This document shows, piece by piece, positions 1-6,126 of a DNA stretch of 7,663 nucleotides. Source of the DNA: DASSHC01 sp035693105 (GTDB lineage: Bacteria > Chloroflexota > Chloroflexia > Thermomicrobiales > Thermomicrobiaceae); the NCBI GenBank assembly GCA_035693105.1, contig DASSHC010000197.1, forward strand, positions 1 to 7,663. Reading direction: 5' to 3'. How positions within the stretch are numbered: the first letter of the stretch is position 1; the number at the start of each line of letters is the position of its first letter. The position numbers and the translations under genes were made by a program. The notes beneath the pieces are model-generated. The model was not told the origin of the DNA. It saw nothing but the letters and a program-made list of their open reading frames with translations, and searched no databases.

Positions 1-1
1 C

Positions 2-709
2 CAGGCGCTGCTCTACGCGCTCGACCGCCAGGCGATGATCCAGGCCATCTACTTCGGGTTGGGTTCCGTGGCGGTCGGCACCATGCCGGTTCTCTCCTGG
101 GCCTACAACCCCGACGCGATCACGCTCAAGTACCCGTTTGACACCAAGAAGGCGGGCGACCTGCTCGACGGCGCCGACTGGAAGATGGGCTCCGACGGCA
201 TCCGCGCCAAGGATGGCAAGAAGCTCTCGATCAACTTCTGGACCAGCACCGCTAGCCAGCAGTTCGTCGAGGACTCGCAGGTGATGCAGCAGCAGTGGAA
301 GAAGATCGGTGTGGACATGAAGCCCAACACCGAGGAGTGGAACGCCTTCATCGACCGCATCACCAAGACCTTCGACTTCGATATCTTCCTGGTCGGCTTC
401 TCCTGGGACGTCGACCCGGATCAGACGGCCATGTGGGCCACCAACTCCTACCCGAGCGGCTTCAACATGGGCAAGTACAGCAACCCCAAGGTGGACGACC
501 TGCTGAAGCAGGGCCTGGCGACGACCGATCAGGCCAAGCGCAAGGATCTGTACACGCAGATGCAGAACATCCTGATGGAGGATCTGCCGAACGCAGTGCT
601 CTTCTTCACCAAGGCCATCCAGGGCGTCAACAAGCGGGTGCACAACATGTTCCCGAACGCCGTCAGCAACACTTTCAACGCCGAGCAGTGGTGGGTGGAC
701 GCGTCCTAG
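2..709 (+). CDS. ABC-transporter substrate-binding protein, family 5 (5'-truncated by window edge)
   Basis: The reading frame is open from base 2 and ends at TAG 707-709, giving 235 C-terminal codons; the start lies outside the window. It aligns without large gaps to residues 388-621 of the complete protein at 1221-3086, with about 60% identity by hand count. Shared blocks include QALLYALDR, SWAYNPDAI, DQAKRK, LYTQM and the terminal QWWVDA. This is the C-terminal lobe of an SBP_bac_5 (DppA/OppA/NikA-type) protein, which captures peptides, metal chelates or other small solutes outside the membrane and delivers them to an ABC permease. The substrate cannot be told from the sequence. The internal ATG at base 35 is not a likely start, because homology continues upstream of it. 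No permease follows. A hairpin repeat starts 25 bases after the stop. Family assignment is secure; specificity is unknown. Confidence 0.9.
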   Translation, partial: QALLYALDRQAMIQAIYFGLGSVAVGTMPVLSWAYNPDAITLKYPFDTKKAGDLLDGADWKMGSDGIRAKDGKKLSINFWTSTASQQFVEDSQVMQQQWKKIGVDMKPNTEEWNAFIDRITKTFDFDIFLVGFSWDVDPDQTAMWATNSYPSGFNMGKYSNPKVDDLLKQGLATTDQAKRKDLYTQMQNILMEDLPNAVLFFTKAIQGVNKRVHNMFPNAVSNTFNAEQWWVDAS

Positions 710-734
710 CGGCCCTCACCCCGCACGGAGACAA

Positions 735-762
735 CCCCCTCTCCCAAAATTGGGAGAGGGGG
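735..762. repeat. Perfect 13-bp inverted repeat downstream of substrate-binding protein gene
   Basis: CCCCCTCTCCCAA (735-747) is exactly complementary to TTGGGAGAGGGGG (750-762), with AA between the arms. As RNA the AATT centre would open, leaving a stem of about 11 bp. No T-run follows on either strand, so it is not a classical intrinsic terminator. It may instead stabilise 3' ends or belong to a dispersed palindromic repeat family. The flanking 12-mer CCGCACGGAGAC (721-732) recurs at 3134-3145 after the second paralogue. Confidence 0.7.
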
Positions 763-823
763 AGTACGAAGAGGTTGTCGGGGCGGGTGCGAAGCGCGCC
801 TTGGTTGTTTCGTGCCGTCCCGG

Positions 824-848
824 TCAACCCGAGCGCAGTCGAGGGATC
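824..848. repeat. Possible dispersed intergenic repeat (CCCGAGCGCAGTCGAGGG core)
   Basis: The segment contains CCCGAGCGCAGTCGAGGG (828-845). It resembles the ACCCTGAGCG-AGTCGAAGGG type of short intergenic repeat that I recall from many bacterial genomes. The assignment rests on memory of that consensus and on the terminal CCC/GGG complementarity. Only one copy is present in this window, so repetition cannot be shown here. Confidence 0.35.
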
Positions 849-985
849 CAAGCCGCAATCTGCACAACGGGTTGCCGCGGGCCAGGGTGCTTCGCGCGAC
901 AGGGTCGCTCGCCGTCTTGCCGCGCCGCTCGTACCGCGCCCGCGATGAGCCCGGCGTCAGGCTCGCCATAACCCTCGACATTGCC

Positions 986-1013
986 TTGACAACTCGCCTT
1001 TCGATGCTACGCT
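986..1013 (+). promoter_or_regulatory. Sigma-70-type promoter for the second substrate-binding protein gene
   Basis: A perfect -35 box TTGACA (986-991) is followed, after 16 bases, by TACGCT (1008-1013), which matches T-A----T of the -10 consensus. The TG at 1005-1006, one base before the -10 hexamer, makes it an extended -10 element. The predicted start near 1020 gives an untranslated leader of about 200 bases before ATG 1221. Confidence 0.6.
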
Positions 1014-1019
1014 GTGGGT

Positions 1020-1220
1020 GTCGTCGTGGTCTGGGTGGCCACCAGAGCCGGAACGGCGCGGCGCGTGGAGAAGGCCCGCGATCTCGATTCCGAAGCTTGC
1101 TGTCACACGCAGCAGCGGCACGCATCAGGCGCGCCGCTGCTGCTTGTCGCCTCCCAGCACGACGCGATCGCAATCGTGGCGGGCTACCACCGTCGGTAGT
1201 CCGCCGAATGAGGGGGATCT
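1020..1220 (+). promoter_or_regulatory. Structured 5' leader of the substrate-binding protein mRNA
   Basis: Two strong hairpins lie in the predicted leader. The first pairs GCAGCAGCGGC (1109-1119) perfectly with GCCGCTGCTGC (1133-1143), with a 13-base loop. The second pairs GGCGGGCTACC (1178-1188) with GGTAGTCCGCC (1195-1205), 11 pairs including one G-U, with a 6-base loop. It ends only five bases before the ribosome binding site (AGGGGG, 1211-1216). A weaker 5-bp helix (1158-1162 with 1174-1178) overlaps the second hairpin by one base. GGTGGCCACC (1034-1043) is a perfect 10-bp palindrome. The layout would suit control of translation initiation. I recognise no known riboswitch consensus. Confidence 0.45.
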
Positions 1221-3086
1221 ATGCCACACGACGCACGCAACGACGAGCCATCTCGGTCAGCGAGTGCCCGGTTGAGCCGGCGCGCGGTGTTGCGGCTGGC
1301 GCTGGTGGGCGGGAGCGTCCCGGTGGTCGCCGGGCTGCTGGCCGCCTGCGGCGGCTCCAGCTCCTCACCGACCTCCGCGGCGACCACGGCCGCCACCAGC
1401 AGCAGCGGGAGCGGCAGCGCCACCCAGGCCGCGGCCACCAGCACCCCGGCTGCCAGCGCCTCTGCCACCGGCGCCGCGACCACGACGGCCACGCAGGCCG
1501 CGGGCGCGCCCAGCGCCACCAGCAGCTCCTCCGCGAACGCGTTCACCGCCGAGCCGGCCAAGAACAAAGGCGGCCAGGTGATCTCCGGCAACGCCTCCGA
1601 CGCGCAGACGCTGAGCACGATCCACTCGCACGACACCTCGTCGGGGGCGATCATCAACCAGATCTTCGAGGGGCTGACCGAGGGTGACCCCTCCAATGCC
1701 CAGCCGGTCGGCCGTTTGGCGCAGAAGTGGGATATCACGTCTGACGGCACCGGCTACACCTTTACGCTGAACGACGGAGTCAACTGGCAGGATGGGCAGC
1801 CCTTGACCAGTGGCGATGTGACGTTCACCTACGATCTCTTCCTGAACCCCGACACCAGCTCGCCGCGCACCTCGACGCTGGCGGCCCACATCGCCAAGGT
1901 TGAAGCGCCCGACGCCAGCCACATCGTCTTCACGCTGAAGCAGCCGGTCGCCTCCTTCTTGATCAACGACGCCGGCTACGGCATCGTGCCGCAGCATATC
2001 CTCAAGGATGTTGCGCCCAAGGATTTGGAACAGAGCGACTTCTCCACGGGGAAGAAGGGCGTCACGATCGGAACCGGCCCCTTCATGTTCGACGAGTGGG
2101 TCAAGGACGACCACACCACGCTGGTCAAGAATCCAAAGTACTGGCGCGGCGCGCCCAATCTCGACAAGTGGATCTACAAGGTGGTCCCCAACTCGACGGT
2201 GCTGGGCCAGCAACTCAAGACCGGCGAGATCGACTACGCCTCGGTCGATCCGTCCGATGTCGCCGATCTGCAGAAGACGCCAAGTCTGACCGTCAAAATC
2301 TACGACACCTTCTCCTGCACCTTCTGGTGCTATCAGCTCGATCCCTCCAAGACGGAGGTCTTCCAGGACAAGGCGGTGCGCCAGGCCCTGCTCTACGCCC
2401 TCGACCGCAAGGCGATGATCGATGCCATCAACTTCGGCTACGGCACGCTGGCGATCGGTACGATCCCGCCCATCTCCTGGGCCTACAACCCGGATGCCAT
2501 CCAGCTGAAGTACCCCTACGACATCGACAAGGCCAATCAGTTGCTCGATCAAGCCGGCTGGACCAAGGGATCCGACGGCGTCCGCGCGAAGGGTGGCAAG
2601 AAGCTCTCGTTCACCATCCTCAGTAGCCCGCAAAACCAGATCTGGCCGCAATACATCCAGGTTTTCCAGCAGCAGTGGCAGAAGCTGGGGGTCGAGGTCA
2701 AAGTCAGTATGATTGAGTGGACCGCGTTCCTCGACACCATCTCCAAGCAGAAGAACTTCGACCTGTTCTTCGAAGGCTTCAGTTGGGGGCCGGACCCGGA
2801 TCAAACCGCCTGGTTTTCCAGCGACTCACAGAACGGTGGCCTGAATCGCGGGAGCTACAGCAACCCCCAGGTCGACAAGCTCCTGCAGGAGGGACTAGCG
2901 GCTACCGACCAGGCCAAGCGCAAAGAGCTCTACACCCAGATGGAGAACATCGTCATGGATGATCTCCCCTACGTGGTGCTCTATTTCAACAAGGGTACGG
3001 TCGGCGTCAACAATCGCGTCCACAATTACTTTCCGAACGCGGTGAACTCTTCGTTCAACTCGTATCAGTGGTGGGTGGACGCGTAG
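1221..3086 (+). CDS. ABC-transporter substrate-binding lipoprotein, family 5 (peptide/nickel type)
   Basis: This 621-residue extracytoplasmic solute receptor should be membrane-anchored and feed an ABC permease. The start ATG 1221 has AGGGGG four bases upstream and gives a complete signal. It has a twin-arginine region (SRRAVLR, residues 19-25), a hydrophobic core and a lipobox LAAC with Cys43 as the lipidation site. Residues 46-108 form a linker of almost only Ser, Thr, Ala, Gly, Pro and Gln. The folded SBP_bac_5 domain follows from about residue 115, starting with GNASDAQTLS and then FEGLTEGDP and YTFTLNDGVNWQDGQPLTSGDV. Cys366 and Cys370 (CTFWC) could form a disulphide; this is inference. 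It is paralogous to the partial gene upstream. Its own promoter and leader suggest independent expression. No permease or ATPase lies downstream, so the partner and substrate remain unknown. The family is certain. Confidence 0.95.
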   Translation: MPHDARNDEPSRSASARLSRRAVLRLALVGGSVPVVAGLLAACGGSSSSPTSAATTAATSSSGSGSATQAAATSTPAASASATGAATTTATQAAGAPSATSSSSANAFTAEPAKNKGGQVISGNASDAQTLSTIHSHDTSSGAIINQIFEGLTEGDPSNAQPVGRLAQKWDITSDGTGYTFTLNDGVNWQDGQPLTSGDVTFTYDLFLNPDTSSPRTSTLAAHIAKVEAPDASHIVFTLKQPVASFLINDAGYGIVPQHILKDVAPKDLEQSDFSTGKKGVTIGTGPFMFDEWVKDDHTTLVKNPKYWRGAPNLDKWIYKVVPNSTVLGQQLKTGEIDYASVDPSDVADLQKTPSLTVKIYDTFSCTFWCYQLDPSKTEVFQDKAVRQALLYALDRKAMIDAINFGYGTLAIGTIPPISWAYNPDAIQLKYPYDIDKANQLLDQAGWTKGSDGVRAKGGKKLSFTILSSPQNQIWPQYIQVFQQQWQKLGVEVKVSMIEWTAFLDTISKQKNFDLFFEGFSWGPDPDQTAWFSSDSQNGGLNRGSYSNPQVDKLLQEGLAATDQAKRKELYTQMENIVMDDLPYVVLYFNKGTVGVNNRVHNYFPNAVNSSFNSYQWWVDA

Positions 3087-3117
3087 GCGGACCCTCACGG
3101 GGAGCCCTCATCTCCAG

Positions 3118-3232
3118 CCCTTCTCGAACGGAGCCGCACGGAGACGTGCGCGGGAGAAGGGAGACGAAGGTCTATAGGGGCGGGTTTCAAACCCGCCCTC
3201 GGCCCCCTGGCGCCTCAGTCGGCGGCCAGGGG
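3118..3232. repeat. Hairpin cluster downstream of the substrate-binding protein gene
   Basis: Three inverted repeats lie in a row. The first pairs CCCTTCTC (3118-3125) with GAGAAGGG (3154-3161) and encloses CGCACG-GAGA-CGTGCG (3135-3150), a 6-bp stem with a GNRA-like tetraloop. The second pairs GGGCGGGTTT (3178-3187) with AAACCCGCCC (3189-3198). The third pairs CCCCTGGCGCC (3204-3214) with GGCG plus CCAGGGG (3221-3232, one bulged G), with its loop on the stop codon of the minus-strand gene. The region lies between convergent genes and may act as a two-way transcript end, but no T-runs follow the stems. GGGCGGGTTT-type palindromes look like dispersed repeats. Confidence 0.6.
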
Positions 3233-3406
3233 CAGCGCGGCGCCGTCGCTGCGACCCTCCCAGGCGGTCAGGTGCTGGCGCACCTGGTTCGCCTCGTCGC
3301 GGCTATCGACGTACCAGTAGAGCGTGCTCCGCCCATTGGCGGATTCCCAGGCAACGTACCAGAAGGTGCGCCCATCGATGCGGCGCTTGCCGACGCGCGT
3401 GGTCAA
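3215..3406 (-). CDS. Small hypothetical protein, 63 residues, TTG start
   Basis: I do not recognise a family. The frame begins with TTG (3404-3406), preceded by GGGGGAG at seven bases' spacing. The nearby ATG just upstream is out of frame, so TTG is the likely start. The protein has balanced, non-shadow composition. It has a basic N-terminus (TTRVGKRRIDGR), an aromatic, probably beta-strand stretch (FWYVAW, residues 15-20, and TLYWYVDSRDEA, residues 28-39), then a probable helix and an Ala-rich tail. No signal peptide or membrane segment is seen. It is transcribed divergently from the dehydrogenase (119 bases between starts) and convergently with the substrate-binding protein. The Arg-Ile-Asp/Trp-Tyr-Val pattern could be a small beta-rich nucleic-acid-binding or arm-type fold; that is speculation. 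Confidence 0.6.
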   Translation of the reverse strand: MTTRVGKRRIDGRTFWYVAWESANGRSTLYWYVDSRDEANQVRQHLTAWEGRSDGAALPLAAD

Positions 3407-3525
3407 GCGGTTTCTCCCCCATCTGCCTCGGTCTGATCAATCACGTGACGTTACAACGCCTGTCGCTCCGCGCGGTTACGGCATACTGAGCCTGTTTGGC
3501 GCGGAGTAGGACCAAAGGAGGAGAG
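3407..3525. promoter_or_regulatory. Divergent intergenic region with TCACGTGA palindrome
   Basis: This 119-base spacer separates the minus-strand small gene from the dehydrogenase and should hold both promoters. It contains the perfect palindrome TCACGTGA (3441-3448), followed directly by CGTT-AC-AACG (3449-3458), so two small dyads adjoin, as in some operators. CATACT (3482-3487) is a possible -10 box for the dehydrogenase, four of six matches. No good -35 box is spaced correctly upstream of it. Confidence 0.35.
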
Positions 3526-4287
3526 ATGCGGCTGCAGGGGAAAGTCGCGTTGATCACCGGTGGCACCAGCGGGATCGGTCGCGCGATGGTCGAGCTGTTC
3601 GCGCGCGAGGGCGCGCTGGTGACCTTGACGGGCCGCGCCCGCGCGGCCGGCCGCGCGATCGGCGAGGCGATCGCGACTTCCGGGGGCGAGGCGCGCTTCG
3701 TCCCGCTCGACGTGCGCCGGCTCGACGAGCTGCGTCAGGTCATCGCGGCCACCGCCGAGCGGCACGGCAGGCTCGACGTGCAGGTCAACAACGCGGGCGC
3801 CGTGCTGCCGAAGTCGCTGCTCGAGACGAGCGAAGACGAGTTCGACCTGATCTTCGACACCAACGTGAAGCCGGTCTTCTTCGGCACCAGGTGGGCCGCC
3901 GAGATCATGCTGCGCCAGGGCGGCGGCTCGATCGTCAACACCGCCTCCACCAGCGGCCTACGCGGACAGCGCGAGCGCGCGGCCTACTGCGGCTCCAAGG
4001 GGGCGGTCATCCAGATCACCAGGGCGGCGGCGCTCGACCTGGCGGCCTACCAGGTGCGCGTCAACTGCGTCTCGCCCGGTGCGATCGATACGCCGTTGCT
4101 GCGCGCGGCGCGCTTTGGCGCCCAGGCGAACCAGGACGAGCTGGTGGCGCAGGTCGGGCGCGGCCTACCCCTGGGACGCATCGGCTCGCCAACGGATATC
4201 GCGCTGGCCGCGCTCTACCTGGCGTCCGACGAGTCCGAGTGGGTCACCGGAACGAATATCGTGGTCGACGGCGGCGGCACCGCCTGA
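3526..4287 (+). CDS. Short-chain dehydrogenase/reductase (classical SDR family)
   Basis: This 253-residue cytoplasmic NAD(P)-dependent oxidoreductase has the usual length of the classical SDR family. The Rossmann cofactor motif TGGTSGIG is at residues 11-18 and NNAG at 88-91. The catalytic tetrad is complete: Asn113, Ser141, Tyr154 and Lys158 (YCGSK). The SPGAIDTP motif is at 183-190, and the C-terminal TGTNIVVDGGGTA is typical. Arg37 at the end of the second strand, with no acidic residue there, leans toward NADP(H). The start ATG 3526 has AAAGGAGG four bases upstream; an in-frame TTG 30 bases earlier lacks a good site. The substrate cannot be predicted, as SDRs act on many alcohols, ketones, sugars and acyl carriers. 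It stands alone on its strand, and its stop lies 16 bases from the stop of the convergent ThyX-like gene. Confidence 0.95.
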   Translation: MRLQGKVALITGGTSGIGRAMVELFAREGALVTLTGRARAAGRAIGEAIATSGGEARFVPLDVRRLDELRQVIAATAERHGRLDVQVNNAGAVLPKSLLETSEDEFDLIFDTNVKPVFFGTRWAAEIMLRQGGGSIVNTASTSGLRGQRERAAYCGSKGAVIQITRAAALDLAAYQVRVNCVSPGAIDTPLLRAARFGAQANQDELVAQVGRGLPLGRIGSPTDIALAALYLASDESEWVTGTNIVVDGGGTA

Positions 4288-4303
4288 GCGCGCCCAGAGA
4301 ACC

Positions 4304-5995
4304 TCAGAGGACGCGGCGCTCGGCCAGGGTGGCGGGGTTGAAATCGCGCCAGACCGGCACGCCGCAGTAGCGCTCGCCCTCGGGGCAGCGCGGGGTCTGA
4401 TTGGCCGCGGCGCGCAGCACGCAGGGTGGGCGGTTGACGTAATTTCCGATGAGCGGCAGCACGGCGGTGACCTGCTCGGTCTCCTGGCGCGCGGTTTCGA
4501 AGATCTCGCGCTGGGCGTTGTAGCAGAGGCGCTTGACCCACTTCCAGAAGTAGGTCAGCAGCGTGCCGCTCTCGTAGAAGCGCACCCGGTGGCTGTTGGG
4601 CAGAAGATAGAGCACCTGCTCGGCCGGCACGCCGGCGTCGAGCAATTGATTTTTGGCGTCCCAGAGGACCTTGATGGTGGCGTGGTACTCCTCCAGCGCG
4701 GCGGGCACGCGCTCCAACTCGGCCGGCACGATGACATCCGGCTCGCGCCGCAGGTGGGCCGAGAGGATCGGACTGGAGGAGAGGGTGCCCCGGTGCCGCT
4801 GGTTCTGCGCCTCCTCGGCGCCGCTGATGCGCTTCTGGAAGGTGAAGGGGACGTGGTTCAGGGTCTGCATCAGCTTGGAGTTCATCGCCAGGAAGAGCGC
4901 GTGGCCGAGATAGGGGTTCTGGGCCGGGTCGAGCACGCGCGCGATGGCGGCGGCATCGGTTAGCTCGGCGGCGGGCAGGCCGAGGACCGCGCGCACCGCG
5001 TCGGCCAGGGTGCGCTCGGCGCTGGGATCGTAGCCCACCAGCCGCGAGTCGTAGTCGCCGAGCGCGGCGTCGAACTCGGCGAAGAAGGCTTCGCCGCCGC
5101 TCTGGTCCAGATTGCCGCGTAGCTGGGCCAGCGCCTCGTACTCCAGCGTGTCTTCCGCGGCCAGGATGCTGAGATCGAGCGGGAAGCCAGGGGCGCCGAG
5201 GAAGTAGGGATCGAGCGCCAGCACCTCCTGGACCATGCGGTTGACCAGGTAGCGCACCTCGCCGGGCACATCGAGCTGATTGGCCAGCACGTAGTAGCGC
5301 AAGAGCGTCAGCCCGTTGATGGTGTGGTAGAGATGTGCCGGAGTGGCCAGCGGCAGGACGTAGCGCGCCACCTCCTGCGCCTTCTTTTGCACCGCGCCGG
5401 CCAGCCGCGCCTCGGCCTCGGGACCGCGAGCGCGGGCGCGGGCCGGGAAGAGCGCCCGGTAGCGCTGCTCGATGTCGGGAGTCAGCAGCTCGGTTAGGCG
5501 ACGGTAGCCCTCCAGGGCGCGCTCGACCGCCTCTTGGTAGATGGGAAGCAGCGCCTCGGGGAGATCGGGCGTGACCATCGACTTGCCGCTGACCTCGCGG
5601 TAGCGCTGCGAGACCTGCTCCGAGTTGTAGTGTGGGTGGTGGTGGAAGAAGGACCAGATCGCCAGGCGCGAGACGCCGTCGAGCACGAAGACGAAGTTGG
5701 CGTGCTGGAAGGTGGTGTGGTGCCCGGCCTCGAAGAGGTCGCGGTAGAGCCGCTGGGCACGGGCGCGGCGCGAGGGCCGCAGCTCGTCGCCCGGCTCGTC
5801 GAGCGACTCGTCCAGCAGCTTGAGAACGCTCTCAACCCGCGCCGGGCGCGCCCCGTAGCACGACCAGGCCGCCGCTACGGTCAGCGCGAAGGGATGGCTG
5901 GCCGACTCCTCACCCAGGAGCTTGACCGTAGGGGGCGTCGAGCGGAATGGGTAGCGCTCGTCGGTCGCCCACTGTCGCGCTGCGCGCTGCTCCAT
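4304..5995 (-). CDS. Tandem-domain FAD-dependent thymidylate synthase-like protein (ThyX family)
   Basis: Classical ThyX makes dTMP from dUMP with methylenetetrahydrofolate, FAD and NADPH, as a homotetramer of roughly 220-250-residue chains. This 563-residue protein holds two ThyX-like halves. Half one (about 20-260) has HHTTFQHANFVFVLDGVSR (92-110) and then EQVSQRY (126-132), like the ThyX S-x-R-Y segment. The ThyX RHR triplet is replaced there by HHP (119-121). Half two (about 365-520) has NHVPFTF (380-386), an intact QRHR (399-402) and a KRLCYNAQREI block (488-498) like the conserved C-terminal Arg region, but lacks SQRY (SSSPILS instead). The tail carries Cys525, Cys537 and Cys544 in C-x11-C-P-E-G-x3-C-G, similar to tails I recall in some ThyX proteins. 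ATG 5995 has AGGAGG five bases upstream. Family membership is firm; whether it makes dTMP or has another role is open. Confidence 0.85.
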   Translation of the reverse strand: MEQRAARQWATDERYPFRSTPPTVKLLGEESASHPFALTVAAAWSCYGARPARVESVLKLLDESLDEPGDELRPSRRARAQRLYRDLFEAGHHTTFQHANFVFVLDGVSRLAIWSFFHHHPHYNSEQVSQRYREVSGKSMVTPDLPEALLPIYQEAVERALEGYRRLTELLTPDIEQRYRALFPARARARGPEAEARLAGAVQKKAQEVARYVLPLATPAHLYHTINGLTLLRYYVLANQLDVPGEVRYLVNRMVQEVLALDPYFLGAPGFPLDLSILAAEDTLEYEALAQLRGNLDQSGGEAFFAEFDAALGDYDSRLVGYDPSAERTLADAVRAVLGLPAAELTDAAAIARVLDPAQNPYLGHALFLAMNSKLMQTLNHVPFTFQKRISGAEEAQNQRHRGTLSSSPILSAHLRREPDVIVPAELERVPAALEEYHATIKVLWDAKNQLLDAGVPAEQVLYLLPNSHRVRFYESGTLLTYFWKWVKRLCYNAQREIFETARQETEQVTAVLPLIGNYVNRPPCVLRAAANQTPRCPEGERYCGVPVWRDFNPATLAERRVL

Positions 5996-6038
5996 CGCGT
6001 CCTCCTGGCCGGCGCTCGGTCAATAACCCATCGTACAC

Positions 6039-6067
6039 ACTGTACGTACACTAGCTTGGTCTGTCAA
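6039..6067 (-). promoter_or_regulatory. Promoter of the ThyX-like gene with overlapping GTAC palindrome
   Basis: Read on the minus strand, TTGACA (6062-6067) is a perfect -35 box, followed after 17 bases by TACAGT (6039-6044), four of six matches to the -10 consensus. Transcription would start near 6032, giving a leader of about 37 bases before ATG 5995. The perfect palindrome TGTACGTACA (6041-6050) covers the -10 box and spacer edge, and a further GTAC lies at 6033-6036. That placement suits a repressor operator, but the protein is unknown. Confidence 0.65.
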
Positions 6068-6126
6068 TGGTTCAGCCGGGTGCGCGACCGGACGCGCGTT
6101 CCGGCTAATCATACGGCGCGGACGGT

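Larger units (their letters stand above)
710..1220. other. 511-base intergenic region: hairpin repeat, promoter and structured leader
   Basis: I see no convincing gene here. Several open frames cross the region on both strands, but their translations are rich in Arg, Pro, Ala and Ser, match no family I know and lack good ribosome binding sites, as expected of chance frames in GC-rich DNA. In order it holds a perfect inverted repeat (735-762), a dispersed-repeat-like segment (about 824-848), a promoter (986-1013) and a leader with hairpins upstream of the second substrate-binding protein. The stretch 850-980 shows only a weak 5-bp hairpin (947-951 with 960-964). Confidence 0.6.

Noticed and set aside
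735..762. Intrinsic (rho-independent) terminator
   Set aside because: The stem is strong, but no T-run follows on either strand, so I list it as an inverted repeat only.
706..1173. Minus-strand open frame of 155 codons in the gap between the two paralogues
   Set aside because: Arg/Pro/Ala-rich translation, no good ribosome site, and it runs through the hairpin repeat and promoter.
1014..1220. Known riboswitch class in the leader
   Set aside because: I saw none of the conserved cores of SAM, cobalamin, TPP or T-box elements, only hairpins.
812..1687. Plus-strand open frame of 291 codons overlapping the second substrate-binding protein
   Set aside because: Its second half is an out-of-frame reading of the Ser/Ala/Thr linker codons, and the first half has no family resemblance.
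1365..2804. Long minus-strand open frame of 479 codons opposite the substrate-binding protein gene
   Set aside because: It is antisense to a clear family 5 gene. Its translation is Arg/Gly/Val-rich with low-complexity runs, matches no family and is explained by GC-rich codon use on the sense strand.
6031..6060. LexA or NrdR box upstream of the ThyX-like gene
   Set aside because: CTGTACGTACA has the left half of an SOS-like box but no matching CAG arm, and the NrdR ACAC-N-GTGT arms are not both present.
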